Shown: one piece after another, positions 1-6,632 of the stretch
How positions within the stretch are numbered: the stretch's first letter is position 1
Layout: every line of letters begins with the position of its first letter
Assembly (NCBI GenBank): GCA_013153795.1
Contig: JAADDV010000104.1
Location: forward strand, 1 to 7,425
DNA: 7,425 bases
Origin: Aquificota bacterium
GTDB lineage: Bacteria; Aquificota; Aquificia; Aquificales; Hydrogenothermaceae
Direction: 5' to 3'
The notes under the pieces: model-generated
What the model was told of the DNA's origin: nothing
What the model saw: the letters and a program-made list of their open reading frames with translations, nothing else
Database searches by the model: none
Program-made: the position numbers and the translations under genes

Positions 1-1078
1 ATTTGATACATTTGATATTCTTGTTAAAAAAGGTTTAGCAAGAATAAATATAAAAGGAAAAACATCTTCTATTATTTCTGGAGAAAGTAAATTAGATATA
101 AATGGAACAGTGGATATTTCCACATTAAAAAATAAATTGCAAATAGCTACTCATTTACTCCCTGTTAGATATCCTTCTATCTTCGAAGGAAGTTTATCTT
201 CAGATATAAAGATTCACTCAAAGAAGGAAAGAATACTAAAACATTATATAGAAGGAGATATCTCTGTATCTGGAAGGTTAAGATTAGACCCTGATATTCA
301 AAAACAACTTTCAAAATCTTCATCAAATGGAAAAAATGAAGAAAAAAATCTAGAAAATATAGTATTAAATCTAAGTGCTAAAACTTTTAGTCCTGTATAT
401 ATCTATGGAAAATGGGGAAATGCTTATGGTGAAGGGGTTTTAAAAATAAAAGGGACTGCAAAAAAACCAGTAGTAAATGGATATATAAACATAGTTTATG
501 GAAAAATCAACTATATGAAGAATAAATATAATATAGATTATGCTAAAGTTAAGATTATAAATAACCAACCTTATATATCTGCAAGAATTTCAACTGTAGT
601 AGCAAATACTTTCATTTATATTAATATAAATGGAAATCTTCAAAATCCTAATCTTTCATTTACCTCTATACCTCCAAAATCTAAAAACGAAATTCTTTCT
701 ATTCTTTTATTTAAAGACTCTCCAGGAGCTCTAGAATCAATACCCCTATTTACAGCATTAGGAAAACTTATATATGCCTTTTTACCATTTGGAACAGAAG
801 ATGATTCAGGTTTATTTAATACAGGATTTAATGTAACAATTATTCCAAGTTATAACCCATTATATGGAATAACAGCTTCCTTATATGCTAGAAAAAATCT
901 TTCCAGAAGGTTTTACATAGCATTCTCCAGACCTATAAGAGAAGTGGAGGGAATTAATATTTTTGGTTGGTATGAGTTTGGAATAAATATTACAGAGCAA
1001 ACATCTTTACAATTTAGATGGTATGAAAATAATGATGAAGAAGTTCACTTAATGTTTAGTTTGCCGTTTGATTTTTAA
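1..1078 (+). CDS. tamB: TamB-family (DUF490) translocation/assembly protein, C-terminal part (5' truncated)
   Basis: The frame is open from base 2 to the stop at 1076-1078 (358 codons) with no stop upstream, so the gene begins outside the window; a GTG at 110 is internal. The visible part is rich in alternating polar/hydrophobic beta-strand patterns with many Asn, Gly and Tyr. Around 625-720 it has the family-like element NGNLQNPNLSFTSIPP followed by a KNEILSILLF helix, matching the GxxxNPxxxxxSxPP...(D/E)ILxxLLF signature of TamB C-terminal domains. It ends in strands with a terminal aromatic residue (LPFDF), as outer-membrane-linked proteins often do. Known family role: an inner-membrane-anchored periplasmic protein that works with a BamA-type partner or in lipid transport to the outer membrane. 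It is very AT-rich (481-540 has 9 G/C in 60). It is probably a separate unit from the metabolic operon downstream. The family call is good; the exact orthologue is less certain. Confidence 0.75.
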   Translation, partial: FDTFDILVKKGLARINIKGKTSSIISGESKLDINGTVDISTLKNKLQIATHLLPVRYPSIFEGSLSSDIKIHSKKERILKHYIEGDISVSGRLRLDPDIQKQLSKSSSNGKNEEKNLENIVLNLSAKTFSPVYIYGKWGNAYGEGVLKIKGTAKKPVVNGYINIVYGKINYMKNKYNIDYAKVKIINNQPYISARISTVVANTFIYININGNLQNPNLSFTSIPPKSKNEILSILLFKDSPGALESIPLFTALGKLIYAFLPFGTEDDSGLFNTGFNVTIIPSYNPLYGITASLYARKNLSRRFYIAFSRPIREVEGINIFGWYEFGINITEQTSLQFRWYENNDEEVHLMFSLPFDF

Positions 1079-1087
1079 AATCAAACG
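1065..1087. repeat. Perfect 11-bp inverted repeat over the tamB stop codon
   Basis: The arms CGTTTGATTTT and AAAATCAAACG are exact reverse complements around a single central T. As RNA it would fold into a roughly 9-bp AT-rich stem with a 5-base loop. It includes the tamB stop codon and ends 4 bases before the -35 box proposed for mdh. The bases that follow (TTGTTTGAC) are not a clean U tract, so it is at best a weak intrinsic terminator. Its position suits an operator for a dimeric regulator equally well. A third GTTTGA copy lies at 1090-1095, running into the -35 box. The repeat itself is seen directly; its role is unknown. Confidence 0.6.
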
Positions 1088-1091
1088 TTGT

Positions 1092-1120
1092 TTGACAAAG
1101 GTTATTGATAATTATAGACT
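1092..1120 (+). promoter_or_regulatory. Predicted sigma70-type promoter for the mdh-suc operon
   Basis: A perfect TTGACA -35 box lies at 1092-1097. With a 17-base spacer, the -10 box is TAGACT (1115-1120, 4 of 6 matches to TATAAT). TATAGA at 1113-1118 is an alternative with a 15-base spacer. Transcription would start near 1126-1128, giving a leader of about 30 bases before the mdh start at 1158. This is the only sizeable intergenic gap in the window, so it is the natural place for the operon promoter. Prediction by consensus only. Confidence 0.5.
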
Positions 1121-1146
1121 AATTTAAATCAACAAAATCAAAATCT

Positions 1147-1151
1147 GGAGG
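1147..1151 (+). promoter_or_regulatory. Ribosome binding site of mdh
   Basis: GGAGG sits 6 bases before the ATG at 1158. This is a strong Shine-Dalgarno site at good spacing and it fixes the mdh start. Confidence 0.75.
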
Positions 1152-1157
1152 CGTTTC

Positions 1158-2156
1158 ATGGGAGAATACAAAAGACCTGTAGTTTCAGTAGTTGGTGCTG
1201 GAAATGTAGGAGAACACGTGGCAAATCTAGTAGCGATAAGAGAAATAGCAAATGTGAGAATGTTTGACCTTGCTAGAAAAGATGGAGATAAAGTTTATGA
1301 AATAGTAAAAGGAAAAGCTCTTGATATAAAACAAATGGCTGCAGCAATAGATTGTGATGTTGAAGTTGAAGGTTTCACAGTAACTCCAGAAGGTGAAGGT
1401 TATGAACCGTTGAAAGGTTCAGATATAGTTGTTGTCACAGCAGGTTTCCCAAGAAGACCAGGAATGAGTAGAGATGACCTTTTATCAAAAAATGTAGGTA
1501 TTATCAGAACAATATCAGAAAGAATTGCCCAGTATGCTCCAGATGCAATAGTTATTGTGGTTTCAAATCCTGTAGATGTTTTAACATATGCTGCTTTAAA
1601 ACTTACTGGATTCCCTGCTAATAAAGTAATGGGAATGGCAGGAGTTTTAGACACAGCAAGATTTAAAGCCTTTATATCTATGGAGCTAAAAGTTTCTGTT
1701 AAGAACATAAATGCCTATGTTTTAGGAAGTCATGGTGATGATATGGTGCCTCTTTTATCTGTTTCAAATGTTGGTGGCGAGCCACTGACAAAACTTATTT
1801 CTGAGGAAAGACTGAAAGAGATAGTTGAAAGAACAAAATTTGGTGGTGGTGAGATTGTTTCATATATGGGAACTTCAGCCTACCATGCTCCTGGAGCCTC
1901 TGTTGTTGAAATGATAGAAGCTATTCTCAAAGACAAAAAGGAAATTCTTCCTTGTTCTGTTTATCTTGATGGAGATGCCGCAAAACATTATGAAGCTGAA
2001 GATATTTGTATCGGTGTGCCTGTTAAACTTGGAGCCCATGGAGTTGAAGAAGTTCTTAAACTTGATTTTACAGAAGAAGAAAAACAGCTCTGGCAGTCAT
2101 CTGTAAAATCTGTAAAATCAGGAATAGAAAGGATTAAAGAGCTTGGTCTTATATAA
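1158..2156 (+). CDS. mdh: Malate dehydrogenase, LDH-like NAD-dependent type
   Basis: Interconverts oxaloacetate and malate with NAD(H) in the cytoplasm, a step of the oxidative or reductive TCA cycle. The 332-residue protein begins with a Rossmann fold carrying GAGNVG (13-18). Asp37 ends the second strand, which favours NAD over NADP. The active-site loop GFPRRPGMSRDDLL (96-109) carries two substrate-binding arginines: Arg100, at the place where lactate dehydrogenases have Gln, points to malate; Arg105 is the other. Asn137 lies in VSNPVD. Asp165 and Arg168 (LDTARF) and the catalytic His192 (GSHGDD) complete the site. It is some 20 residues longer than the common LDH-like MDH of about 310; part of the excess is a Pro/Gly/Glu-rich stretch at about 72-86. 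The ATG is supported by GGAGG 6 bases upstream. It is the first gene of the apparent operon and its stop overlaps the next start (TAATG). Confidence 0.95.
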   Translation: MGEYKRPVVSVVGAGNVGEHVANLVAIREIANVRMFDLARKDGDKVYEIVKGKALDIKQMAAAIDCDVEVEGFTVTPEGEGYEPLKGSDIVVVTAGFPRRPGMSRDDLLSKNVGIIRTISERIAQYAPDAIVIVVSNPVDVLTYAALKLTGFPANKVMGMAGVLDTARFKAFISMELKVSVKNINAYVLGSHGDDMVPLLSVSNVGGEPLTKLISEERLKEIVERTKFGGGEIVSYMGTSAYHAPGASVVEMIEAILKDKKEILPCSVYLDGDAAKHYEAEDICIGVPVKLGAHGVEEVLKLDFTEEEKQLWQSSVKSVKSGIERIKELGLI

Positions 2157-2752
2157 TGGCTGTGAAAGCTCAAGAAAAGTCTTTTGTATATGAAGAGAAT
2201 ATAAAGAAAAAATTTACAGTGGATGAACTTCTTAAAATGTCAGAGATTGGTTTGTTTGATTTTCATGATCATGTTGAATTGATTGATGGTGTAATTTACA
2301 TTCCTGAAGGTAAAAAAGAAAAAATGTCTCCAATAGGAATAAAGCACAGAAATGTTGTTAGAAAATTAGTTTATATCTTTAACCAAATAATAGACTTAAA
2401 TAAATACTTTGTTGATTCTCAAAATCGTTTTTCTCCTGATGAAGAAACATATATAGAACCTGACATAGCTATCTATGACGTTGACCAGCTATCAGTAGAA
2501 AAAGATAATCCAGAAAAAGTTTATCTAATAGTAGAAGTTTCCCATTCAACCTTAAGCTATGATAGGAATATAAAACTAAAGAAGTACGCCCAGCTAGGTA
2601 TAAAGCAAGTTTGGATTGTAAACCTTCAAAAAGAGGAAGTAGAAATATTTGAAAATCCATTTGAAGAAGGGTACAAAGATATTCATATAAAAACAAAAGA
2701 AGATGAAATACAGTTTTTCCAGAATAAAATAAAGGTAAAAGAAATCTTTTAA
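2156..2752 (+). CDS. Uma2-family (DUF820) PD-(D/E)XK nuclease-like protein, first copy
   Basis: 198 residues, usual for Uma2/DUF820 proteins, a restriction-endonuclease-like fold found in many copies in some bacteria and of mostly unknown role. Family landmarks appear in order: FTVDELLKMSE at 20-30; VELIDGVIY at 40-48 with Glu41; MSPIGIKHRNVV at 57-68 with His64; YIEPDIAIY at 99-107 with Asp103; LIVEVSHST at 124-132 with Glu127; then Asp136, Lys140 and Tyr144, and GIKQVWIVN at 148-156. The putative metal-binding set Glu41/Asp103/Glu127 plus a nearby Lys is therefore intact, so a catalytically active fold is plausible. The ATG shares one base with the mdh stop (TAATG). Only a weak purine stretch precedes it, suggesting translational coupling to mdh. 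The target and function are unknown. The family call is firm. Confidence 0.85.
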   Translation: MAVKAQEKSFVYEENIKKKFTVDELLKMSEIGLFDFHDHVELIDGVIYIPEGKKEKMSPIGIKHRNVVRKLVYIFNQIIDLNKYFVDSQNRFSPDEETYIEPDIAIYDVDQLSVEKDNPEKVYLIVEVSHSTLSYDRNIKLKKYAQLGIKQVWIVNLQKEEVEIFENPFEEGYKDIHIKTKEDEIQFFQNKIKVKEIF

Positions 2753-2758
2753 AGAGGT
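2753..2758 (+). promoter_or_regulatory. Ribosome binding site of the fumarase alpha gene
   Basis: AGAGGT lies directly after the Uma2 stop codon and 5 bases before the ATG at 2764, supporting that start. Confidence 0.6.
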
Positions 2759-2763
2759 AAAAA

Positions 2764-3606
2764 ATGAGAGTAGTAAAAGCTGATGAGATAAAAGAAGCTG
2801 TAAAAAAACTTGTGATGGACACAGAGTATTTTATACCTGAGGATTTTATAGAAGCTATAAAAAAAGCAGAAAAAACAGAGGAGTCTCCCATAGGAAAGGA
2901 GATTTTAAATACAATACTGAAGAATGCAGAGGTGGCAGCCCAAGAGCAGGTTGCATACTGTCAGGATACAGGTTATCCGGTCTTTTTTGTTGAAATTGGT
3001 CAGGATGTTCATATAGAAGGAAATATAAAAGATGCTATAAATGAAGGTGTTAGAGAAGCAACAAAAGAGGGATATTTAAGGGCTTCTCTTGCTTATGACC
3101 CAATAATAGAAAGAAAAAATACAGGAGACAACACGCCGGCTCTTATATATTTTGATATAGTTCCTGGGAATAAAATAAAAATAATGTTTGCTGCTAAAGG
3201 CGGCGGTTCAGAAAATACAAGTAGACAGATGATGCTTAAACCTGCTGATGGTTGGGAAGGAGTTAAAAACTTTATTATAAAAACTGTTGCTAATGCAGGA
3301 CCGAACGCATGCCCTCCTTTCACTGTTGGAGTCGGGATAGGGGGAACGTTTGATTATTCTGCTGTCCTTGCTAAAAAATCCCTTTTTAGACACATAGGAG
3401 AAAGACATCCAGACCCAAGAATTGCCAAGCTTGAAGAAGAGCTTATAGAAGAGATTAATAAACTTGGTGTTGGACCCCTTGGATTTGGAGGTTCTACAAC
3501 TGCTGTTGATGTAAAAATAGAAATAGCTCCGGTTCATATAGCTTCTCTGCCAGTAGCTGTAAATATTCAGTGTCATGCAGCAAGACACAGAGAAATAGAG
3601 ATATAA
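2764..3606 (+). CDS. fumA: Fumarate hydratase class I, alpha subunit (Fe-S, two-subunit type)
   Basis: Catalytic [4Fe-4S] subunit of the two-subunit class I fumarase, which hydrates fumarate to malate reversibly; it pairs with the beta subunit encoded at 4218. The 280 residues match the usual alpha (TtdA-like N-terminal) subunit. Three conserved cysteines are placed as expected for cluster ligands: Cys66 in AYCQDTGYPVFF, Cys183 in NAGPNACPPFTVGVGIGG, and Cys270 in NIQCHAARH near the C-terminus. Other family motifs are KGGGSEN (145-151) and GPLGFGGSTTAVDV (237-250). TtdA (tartrate dehydratase) shares this architecture, but the mdh/suc neighbourhood favours fumarase. It starts 11 bases after the first Uma2 gene and ends 1 base before the second. 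Enzymes of this class are oxygen-sensitive, which fits an anaerobic or microaerophilic host. Some annotations use a different symbol for the alpha subunit. Confidence 0.92.
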   Translation: MRVVKADEIKEAVKKLVMDTEYFIPEDFIEAIKKAEKTEESPIGKEILNTILKNAEVAAQEQVAYCQDTGYPVFFVEIGQDVHIEGNIKDAINEGVREATKEGYLRASLAYDPIIERKNTGDNTPALIYFDIVPGNKIKIMFAAKGGGSENTSRQMMLKPADGWEGVKNFIIKTVANAGPNACPPFTVGVGIGGTFDYSAVLAKKSLFRHIGERHPDPRIAKLEEELIEEINKLGVGPLGFGGSTTAVDVKIEIAPVHIASLPVAVNIQCHAARHREIEI

Positions 3607-3607
3607 A

Positions 3608-4216
3608 ATGGCTACAGTAACTAAGAAAAAGCTTACAAATAAGAAAAGAAGAGCTATTCCTAAAGCTTTAATATATGAAATGAGAAAAGGCTCTCCTATT
3701 TACTATAGGGACTACGACAAGGTTTTAAGTGGAGAGCTGCCTCTGGAGGCTGTGATGGGAAGTAGCGGACTTCAAGTTTGGCTGATAGACCTAATAGTAA
3801 CCTTCTTGAAATCTGTTTTAGATAAGAAAAAATATAAGATTTTTTATAATGAAGTAGGTTATAAGTATGCCCCTAAAAGCTGGTATAACTTAGATATAGC
3901 CATATGGGAAAAAGAAAAGGTAAAACCTTATATAAAAGAAAACAAGCTAATTCCTGTTCCTCCAGAGGTTGTTATAGAGATTGATACGAAGGCAGACCTT
4001 AGAAAGTTTGAAAACCCTCAAGATTATTTTCATAGAAAAACCCAGGATCTTTTAGATAGCGGTGTAAAAAAAGTAATCTGGATTTTCACAAAAGATAAAA
4101 AAATCTGGATAGCAGAAAATAAAAAGCCATGGCTTATTGTTGATTGGGATTATGAGGTGCCGGTTTTTGACAATATATCCTTTAATCTAAAAAAACTAAT
4201 GGAAGAGGAAGAGTAA
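3608..4216 (+). CDS. Uma2-like (DUF820-related) PD-(D/E)XK nuclease-like protein, second divergent copy
   Basis: 202 residues that follow the Uma2 plan but diverge strongly from the copy at 2156. The N-terminus is basic (KKKLTNKKRR, 6-15). A YNLDIAIW strand (93-100) with Asp96 takes the place of the family EPD. VVIEIDTKAD (121-130) with Glu124 and Asp126 takes the place of VEV-S. HRKTQDLLDSGVKKVIWIF (142-160) matches the Lys/Tyr helix and closing strand. MGSSGLQVW (50-58) may replace the family MSP...H segment, so the usual His is not evident. The candidate catalytic set Asp96/Glu124/Lys144 is still present, so activity cannot be excluded. The ATG lies 1 base after the fumarase alpha stop with no clear Shine-Dalgarno, implying coupling. 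Its Glu-rich tail (EEEE) encodes the purines that serve as the fumB ribosome binding site. Function unknown; the family call is moderately firm. Confidence 0.7.
   Translation: MATVTKKKLTNKKRRAIPKALIYEMRKGSPIYYRDYDKVLSGELPLEAVMGSSGLQVWLIDLIVTFLKSVLDKKKYKIFYNEVGYKYAPKSWYNLDIAIWEKEKVKPYIKENKLIPVPPEVVIEIDTKADLRKFENPQDYFHRKTQDLLDSGVKKVIWIFTKDKKIWIAENKKPWLIVDWDYEVPVFDNISFNLKKLMEEEE
4205..4213 (+). promoter_or_regulatory. Ribosome binding site of fumB inside the end of the second Uma2 gene
   Basis: GAGGAAGAG encodes part of the Glu-rich tail of the preceding protein. Its GAGG is 9 bases before the fumB ATG at 4218. No other purine tract is near the start. Confidence 0.5.
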
Positions 4217-4217
4217 A

Positions 4218-4805
4218 ATGAGTGATGTAAAAAGGATAACAACCCCTTTAACAGACGAAATGATAGAAACCCTAAAAGCAGGAGATAGAGTTTTAATATC
4301 AGGATACGTTTATACAGCGAGAGATGCAGCCCATAAAAGAATGCTTGAGGAGTATGAAAAAACAGGAAAACTTCCATTTGATATAAAAGGACAGGTTATT
4401 TACTACGTAGGACCAACCCCTCCAAAACCAGGACAGGTAATAGGTTCTGCAGGACCAACAACAGCCTCAAGAATGGACAAATATACTCCTAAACTTCATG
4501 AGCTTGGATTAAAAGCAACTATAGGAAAAGGATGGAGAAGTGAGCCTGTAAAAGAAGCGCTAAAAAAATACAAAGCAGTTTATTTTGCAGCTTACGGTGG
4601 TACAGCAGCTCTTTTATCAAAACATATAAAATCTGTTGAGATGATAGCTTATGAAGATTTAGGACCAGAGGCTATAAGAAAGCTGTATTTTGAGGATTTT
4701 CCTGTTATTGTTGCAAATGATATATATGGAAATGATGTATTCCAACAACTTGAAGAAAAGTACAGAAAAATAGACCTTAGCAAGCTTCCAACTTACTGTA
4801 TTTAA
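4218..4805 (+). CDS. fumB: Fumarate hydratase class I, beta subunit
   Basis: Partner of the Fe-S alpha subunit; together they form the fumarase that links fumarate and malate. The 195 residues fit the usual beta (TtdB-like, C-terminal swivelling) subunit. Motifs visible are TARDAAHKR (33-41), a Gly/Pro-rich run with YVGPTPPKPGQ (63-73) and GSAGPTTASRMDKY (76-89), GKGW (103-106), AAYGGTAALL (124-133), and a C-terminal EDLGPEAIRKLYFEDFP (146-162) of the family type. The ATG is 1 base after the second Uma2 stop. The split of alpha and beta by another reading frame is the odd feature; both subunits look complete and full length, so the enzyme should be functional. Confidence 0.92.
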   Translation: MSDVKRITTPLTDEMIETLKAGDRVLISGYVYTARDAAHKRMLEEYEKTGKLPFDIKGQVIYYVGPTPPKPGQVIGSAGPTTASRMDKYTPKLHELGLKATIGKGWRSEPVKEALKKYKAVYFAAYGGTAALLSKHIKSVEMIAYEDLGPEAIRKLYFEDFPVIVANDIYGNDVFQQLEEKYRKIDLSKLPTYCI

Positions 4806-4821
4806 TGAGGTAGAAAAACCT

Positions 4822-5427
4822 TTGGTTTTATATACAGTTGGATATTCAGATTTTTTTGAAGAAGAGAAGCTTATAAATAGGCTTAAAAACCTTGGTATAA
4901 AACATGTTGTAGATGTGAGGACATTTCCTTACTCAAAAACTTTTCCCCAGTATGACGAAGCTGTTTTCAAAAAAAGTTTATCTAAAGAGGAAATAAGACA
5001 CTCTTTCCTTGGCGATTATATAGGAGGTCTTACGTTTAAAAATCATTTTAAAGAGGGTGTTTCTTCTCTTTTTGATTTGCTTGAAGACACAAACATAAAA
5101 GAAGGTCTAAACAAGCTCTATAAAATTGCAAAGAAAGAAAAAACAGTTATTATGTGTGCAGAAAAAGAGCCTTTTAACTGCCACAGACTTGCTATAAGTT
5201 TTCTTTTTAAAGAAAAAACCCCTTTTGAAGTAGTTCATATTTTCTCAGATAAGGAAGAAACATACACAGAGAATATAAATCGCTTTAAAGAAGAACATAA
5301 CTTGCAAAATCTGGATATATCAGATGAAAGCCTTATAAAAGAAAGACTTGAGCTTTTATACAGGTTCAAAAACAAAAGGGAAGAGAAGTTTCCTGAAGAA
5401 AAGAAAAATTTAGAACTATTTAAATAA
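4822..5427 (+). CDS. DUF488 family protein
   Basis: 201 residues. DUF488 signatures are present: YTVGYSD at the N-terminus (family TIGHS-like, 4-10), VVDVRTFPYSK (29-39), FLGDYIGGL (62-70), and the strong C-terminal-half motif VIMCAEKEPFNCHR (109-122) with Cys112, Cys120 and His121-Arg122. The biochemical role of the family is not established; the conserved Cys/His/Arg cluster suggests a catalytic or nucleotide-binding pocket. The last 60 residues are charged and probably helical (KNKREEKFPEEKK). The start is a TTG at 4822. The in-frame codons between the fumB stop and 4822 include no ATG or GTG, and GAGGT at 4807-4811 lies 10 bases upstream. An ATG at 4805 is in another frame and stops after two codons. 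It lies 16 bases after fumB and 17 bases before sucC, inside the operon. Confidence 0.85.
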   Translation: MVLYTVGYSDFFEEEKLINRLKNLGIKHVVDVRTFPYSKTFPQYDEAVFKKSLSKEEIRHSFLGDYIGGLTFKNHFKEGVSSLFDLLEDTNIKEGLNKLYKIAKKEKTVIMCAEKEPFNCHRLAISFLFKEKTPFEVVHIFSDKEETYTENINRFKEEHNLQNLDISDESLIKERLELLYRFKNKREEKFPEEKKNLELFK

Positions 5428-5432
5428 ATAGC

Positions 5433-5438
5433 AGGAGG
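5433..5438 (+). promoter_or_regulatory. Ribosome binding site of sucC
   Basis: AGGAGG lies 6 bases before the sucC ATG at 5445. This is a full-strength site, stronger than those of the interleaved accessory genes. Confidence 0.7.
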
Positions 5439-5444
5439 ATACAG

Positions 5445-6614
5445 ATGAAAGTACATGAACATCAGGCCAAAGAGATTTTTAGGAAATATGGACTGCCTGT
5501 TCCTGAAGGTTATCCTGCTTTTACAGTTGAGGAAGCTGTTGAAGCAGCACAGCAGATTGGTAGATTCCCTGTTGTTGTAAAAGCGCAGATACATGCAGGT
5601 GGTAGAGGTAAAGCAGGTGGTGTTAAGCTTGCTCATAACCTTGATGAAGTTCAAAAATACGCAGCAGAGCTTTTAGGAAAAAGACTTGTTACATTCCAAA
5701 CAGGACCAGAAGGTCTTCCAGTAAGCAGAATTTATATAGAAGAGGGAACAAATATAGACAAAGAGTATTACGTAGCAATTACATTAGACAGAAGTAAGTC
5801 AAAACTCATTATAATGGCTTCTGCTGAAGGTGGAATGGAAATAGAAGAGGTAGCAGCAAAAAATCCAGAAGCTATTATCACAGAAGTAATAGACCCATTC
5901 TTAGGACTTAGACCTTATCAGGCAAGAGAAATAGCCTTAAAACTTGGATTTCCTAAAAATCTTATAAACAAAGTGGCTTCTATATTTGTAAAACTTTACG
6001 ATGTTTATATGAAAGAAGATGCTTCAATGGTTGAGATAAACCCTCTGGTTCTTACAAAAGAGGGAAATGTTGTTGTATTAGATGCAAAAGTTGACTTTGA
6101 TGATAATGCGTTATTCAGACATCCTGATATTATGGAAATGGAAGACCCAACTCAGGAATCTGAACTTGAGGTTAAAGCTAAACAGTACAACCTAAACTAC
6201 ATTAAGCTTGATGGAAATATTGCATGTATGGTTAACGGTGCTGGTCTTGCTATGGCAACCATGGATACTATTAAACTTGCTGGTGGTGAGCCTGCAAACT
6301 TTCTTGATGTTGGTGGTTCTGCGAATGCTGAGCAGATTGCAAATGCATTTAAAATTATTCTTTCTGACCCAAATGTGAAAGCGATTTTCATTAACATATT
6401 TGGTGGTATCCTTAGATGTGATAGACTTGCAGAAGGTATTATAGAGGCTTCAAAAGAGGTTAAACCACACGTTCCTATTGTTGTAAGAATGGAAGGAACA
6501 AACGTTGAACTTGGAAAGAAAATGCTTGCAGAATCAGGACTTGACCTTATTCCAGCAGATACTATGTGGGAAGGGGCTGTAAAAGCTGTTGAGCTTGCTA
6601 AGCAAGCAGGATAA
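5445..6614 (+). CDS. sucC: Succinyl-CoA synthetase, beta subunit (ADP-forming type)
   Basis: ATP-grasp subunit of succinyl-CoA synthetase, converting succinate, CoA and NTP to succinyl-CoA or the reverse. At 389 residues it matches the usual bacterial length of about 388. Visible: HEHQAKEIFRKYGLPVP (4-20), the nucleotide-binding KAQIHAGGRGKAGGVK (46-61), the metal-binding region VEINPLVLT (196-204) and VLDAKVDFDDNA (211-222), NGAGLAMATMD (264-274), FLDVGGSAN (286-294), and INIFGGILRCD (316-326). Pro20 matches the E. coli enzyme rather than the GTP-specific animal form; I treat this as a hint at ADP/ATP use, not proof. Citryl-CoA synthetase of some Aquificota is a related enzyme, but length and motifs here are those of ordinary SucC. 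It is followed by sucD after 32 bases. Confidence 0.95.
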   Translation: MKVHEHQAKEIFRKYGLPVPEGYPAFTVEEAVEAAQQIGRFPVVVKAQIHAGGRGKAGGVKLAHNLDEVQKYAAELLGKRLVTFQTGPEGLPVSRIYIEEGTNIDKEYYVAITLDRSKSKLIIMASAEGGMEIEEVAAKNPEAIITEVIDPFLGLRPYQAREIALKLGFPKNLINKVASIFVKLYDVYMKEDASMVEINPLVLTKEGNVVVLDAKVDFDDNALFRHPDIMEMEDPTQESELEVKAKQYNLNYIKLDGNIACMVNGAGLAMATMDTIKLAGGEPANFLDVGGSANAEQIANAFKIILSDPNVKAIFINIFGGILRCDRLAEGIIEASKEVKPHVPIVVRMEGTNVELGKKMLAESGLDLIPADTMWEGAVKAVELAKQAG

Positions 6615-6632
6615 AACTTTAAAAAGACAATC

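Noticed and set aside
110..1078. A complete 322-residue gene beginning at the GTG at 110
   Set aside because: The same frame is open to the left edge and reads as the same beta-rich protein. No Shine-Dalgarno site precedes 110, so it is an internal codon of a truncated gene.
1065..1095. Confident rho-independent terminator for tamB
   Set aside because: The stem is AT-rich and the following TTGTTTGAC is not a U run, so only an inverted repeat of unknown role is reported.
2469..2891. Minus-strand reading frame across the Uma2/fumA junction
   Set aside because: It is antisense to two well-recognised genes, has low-complexity Leu/Phe/Ser-rich composition and shows no family motif.
2156..4216. 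Uma2 genes as a recent mobile-element or toxin-antitoxin insertion
   Set aside because: No transposase, terminal repeats, target duplication or small antitoxin-like frame is visible, and the 1-base junctions show no insertion scar.
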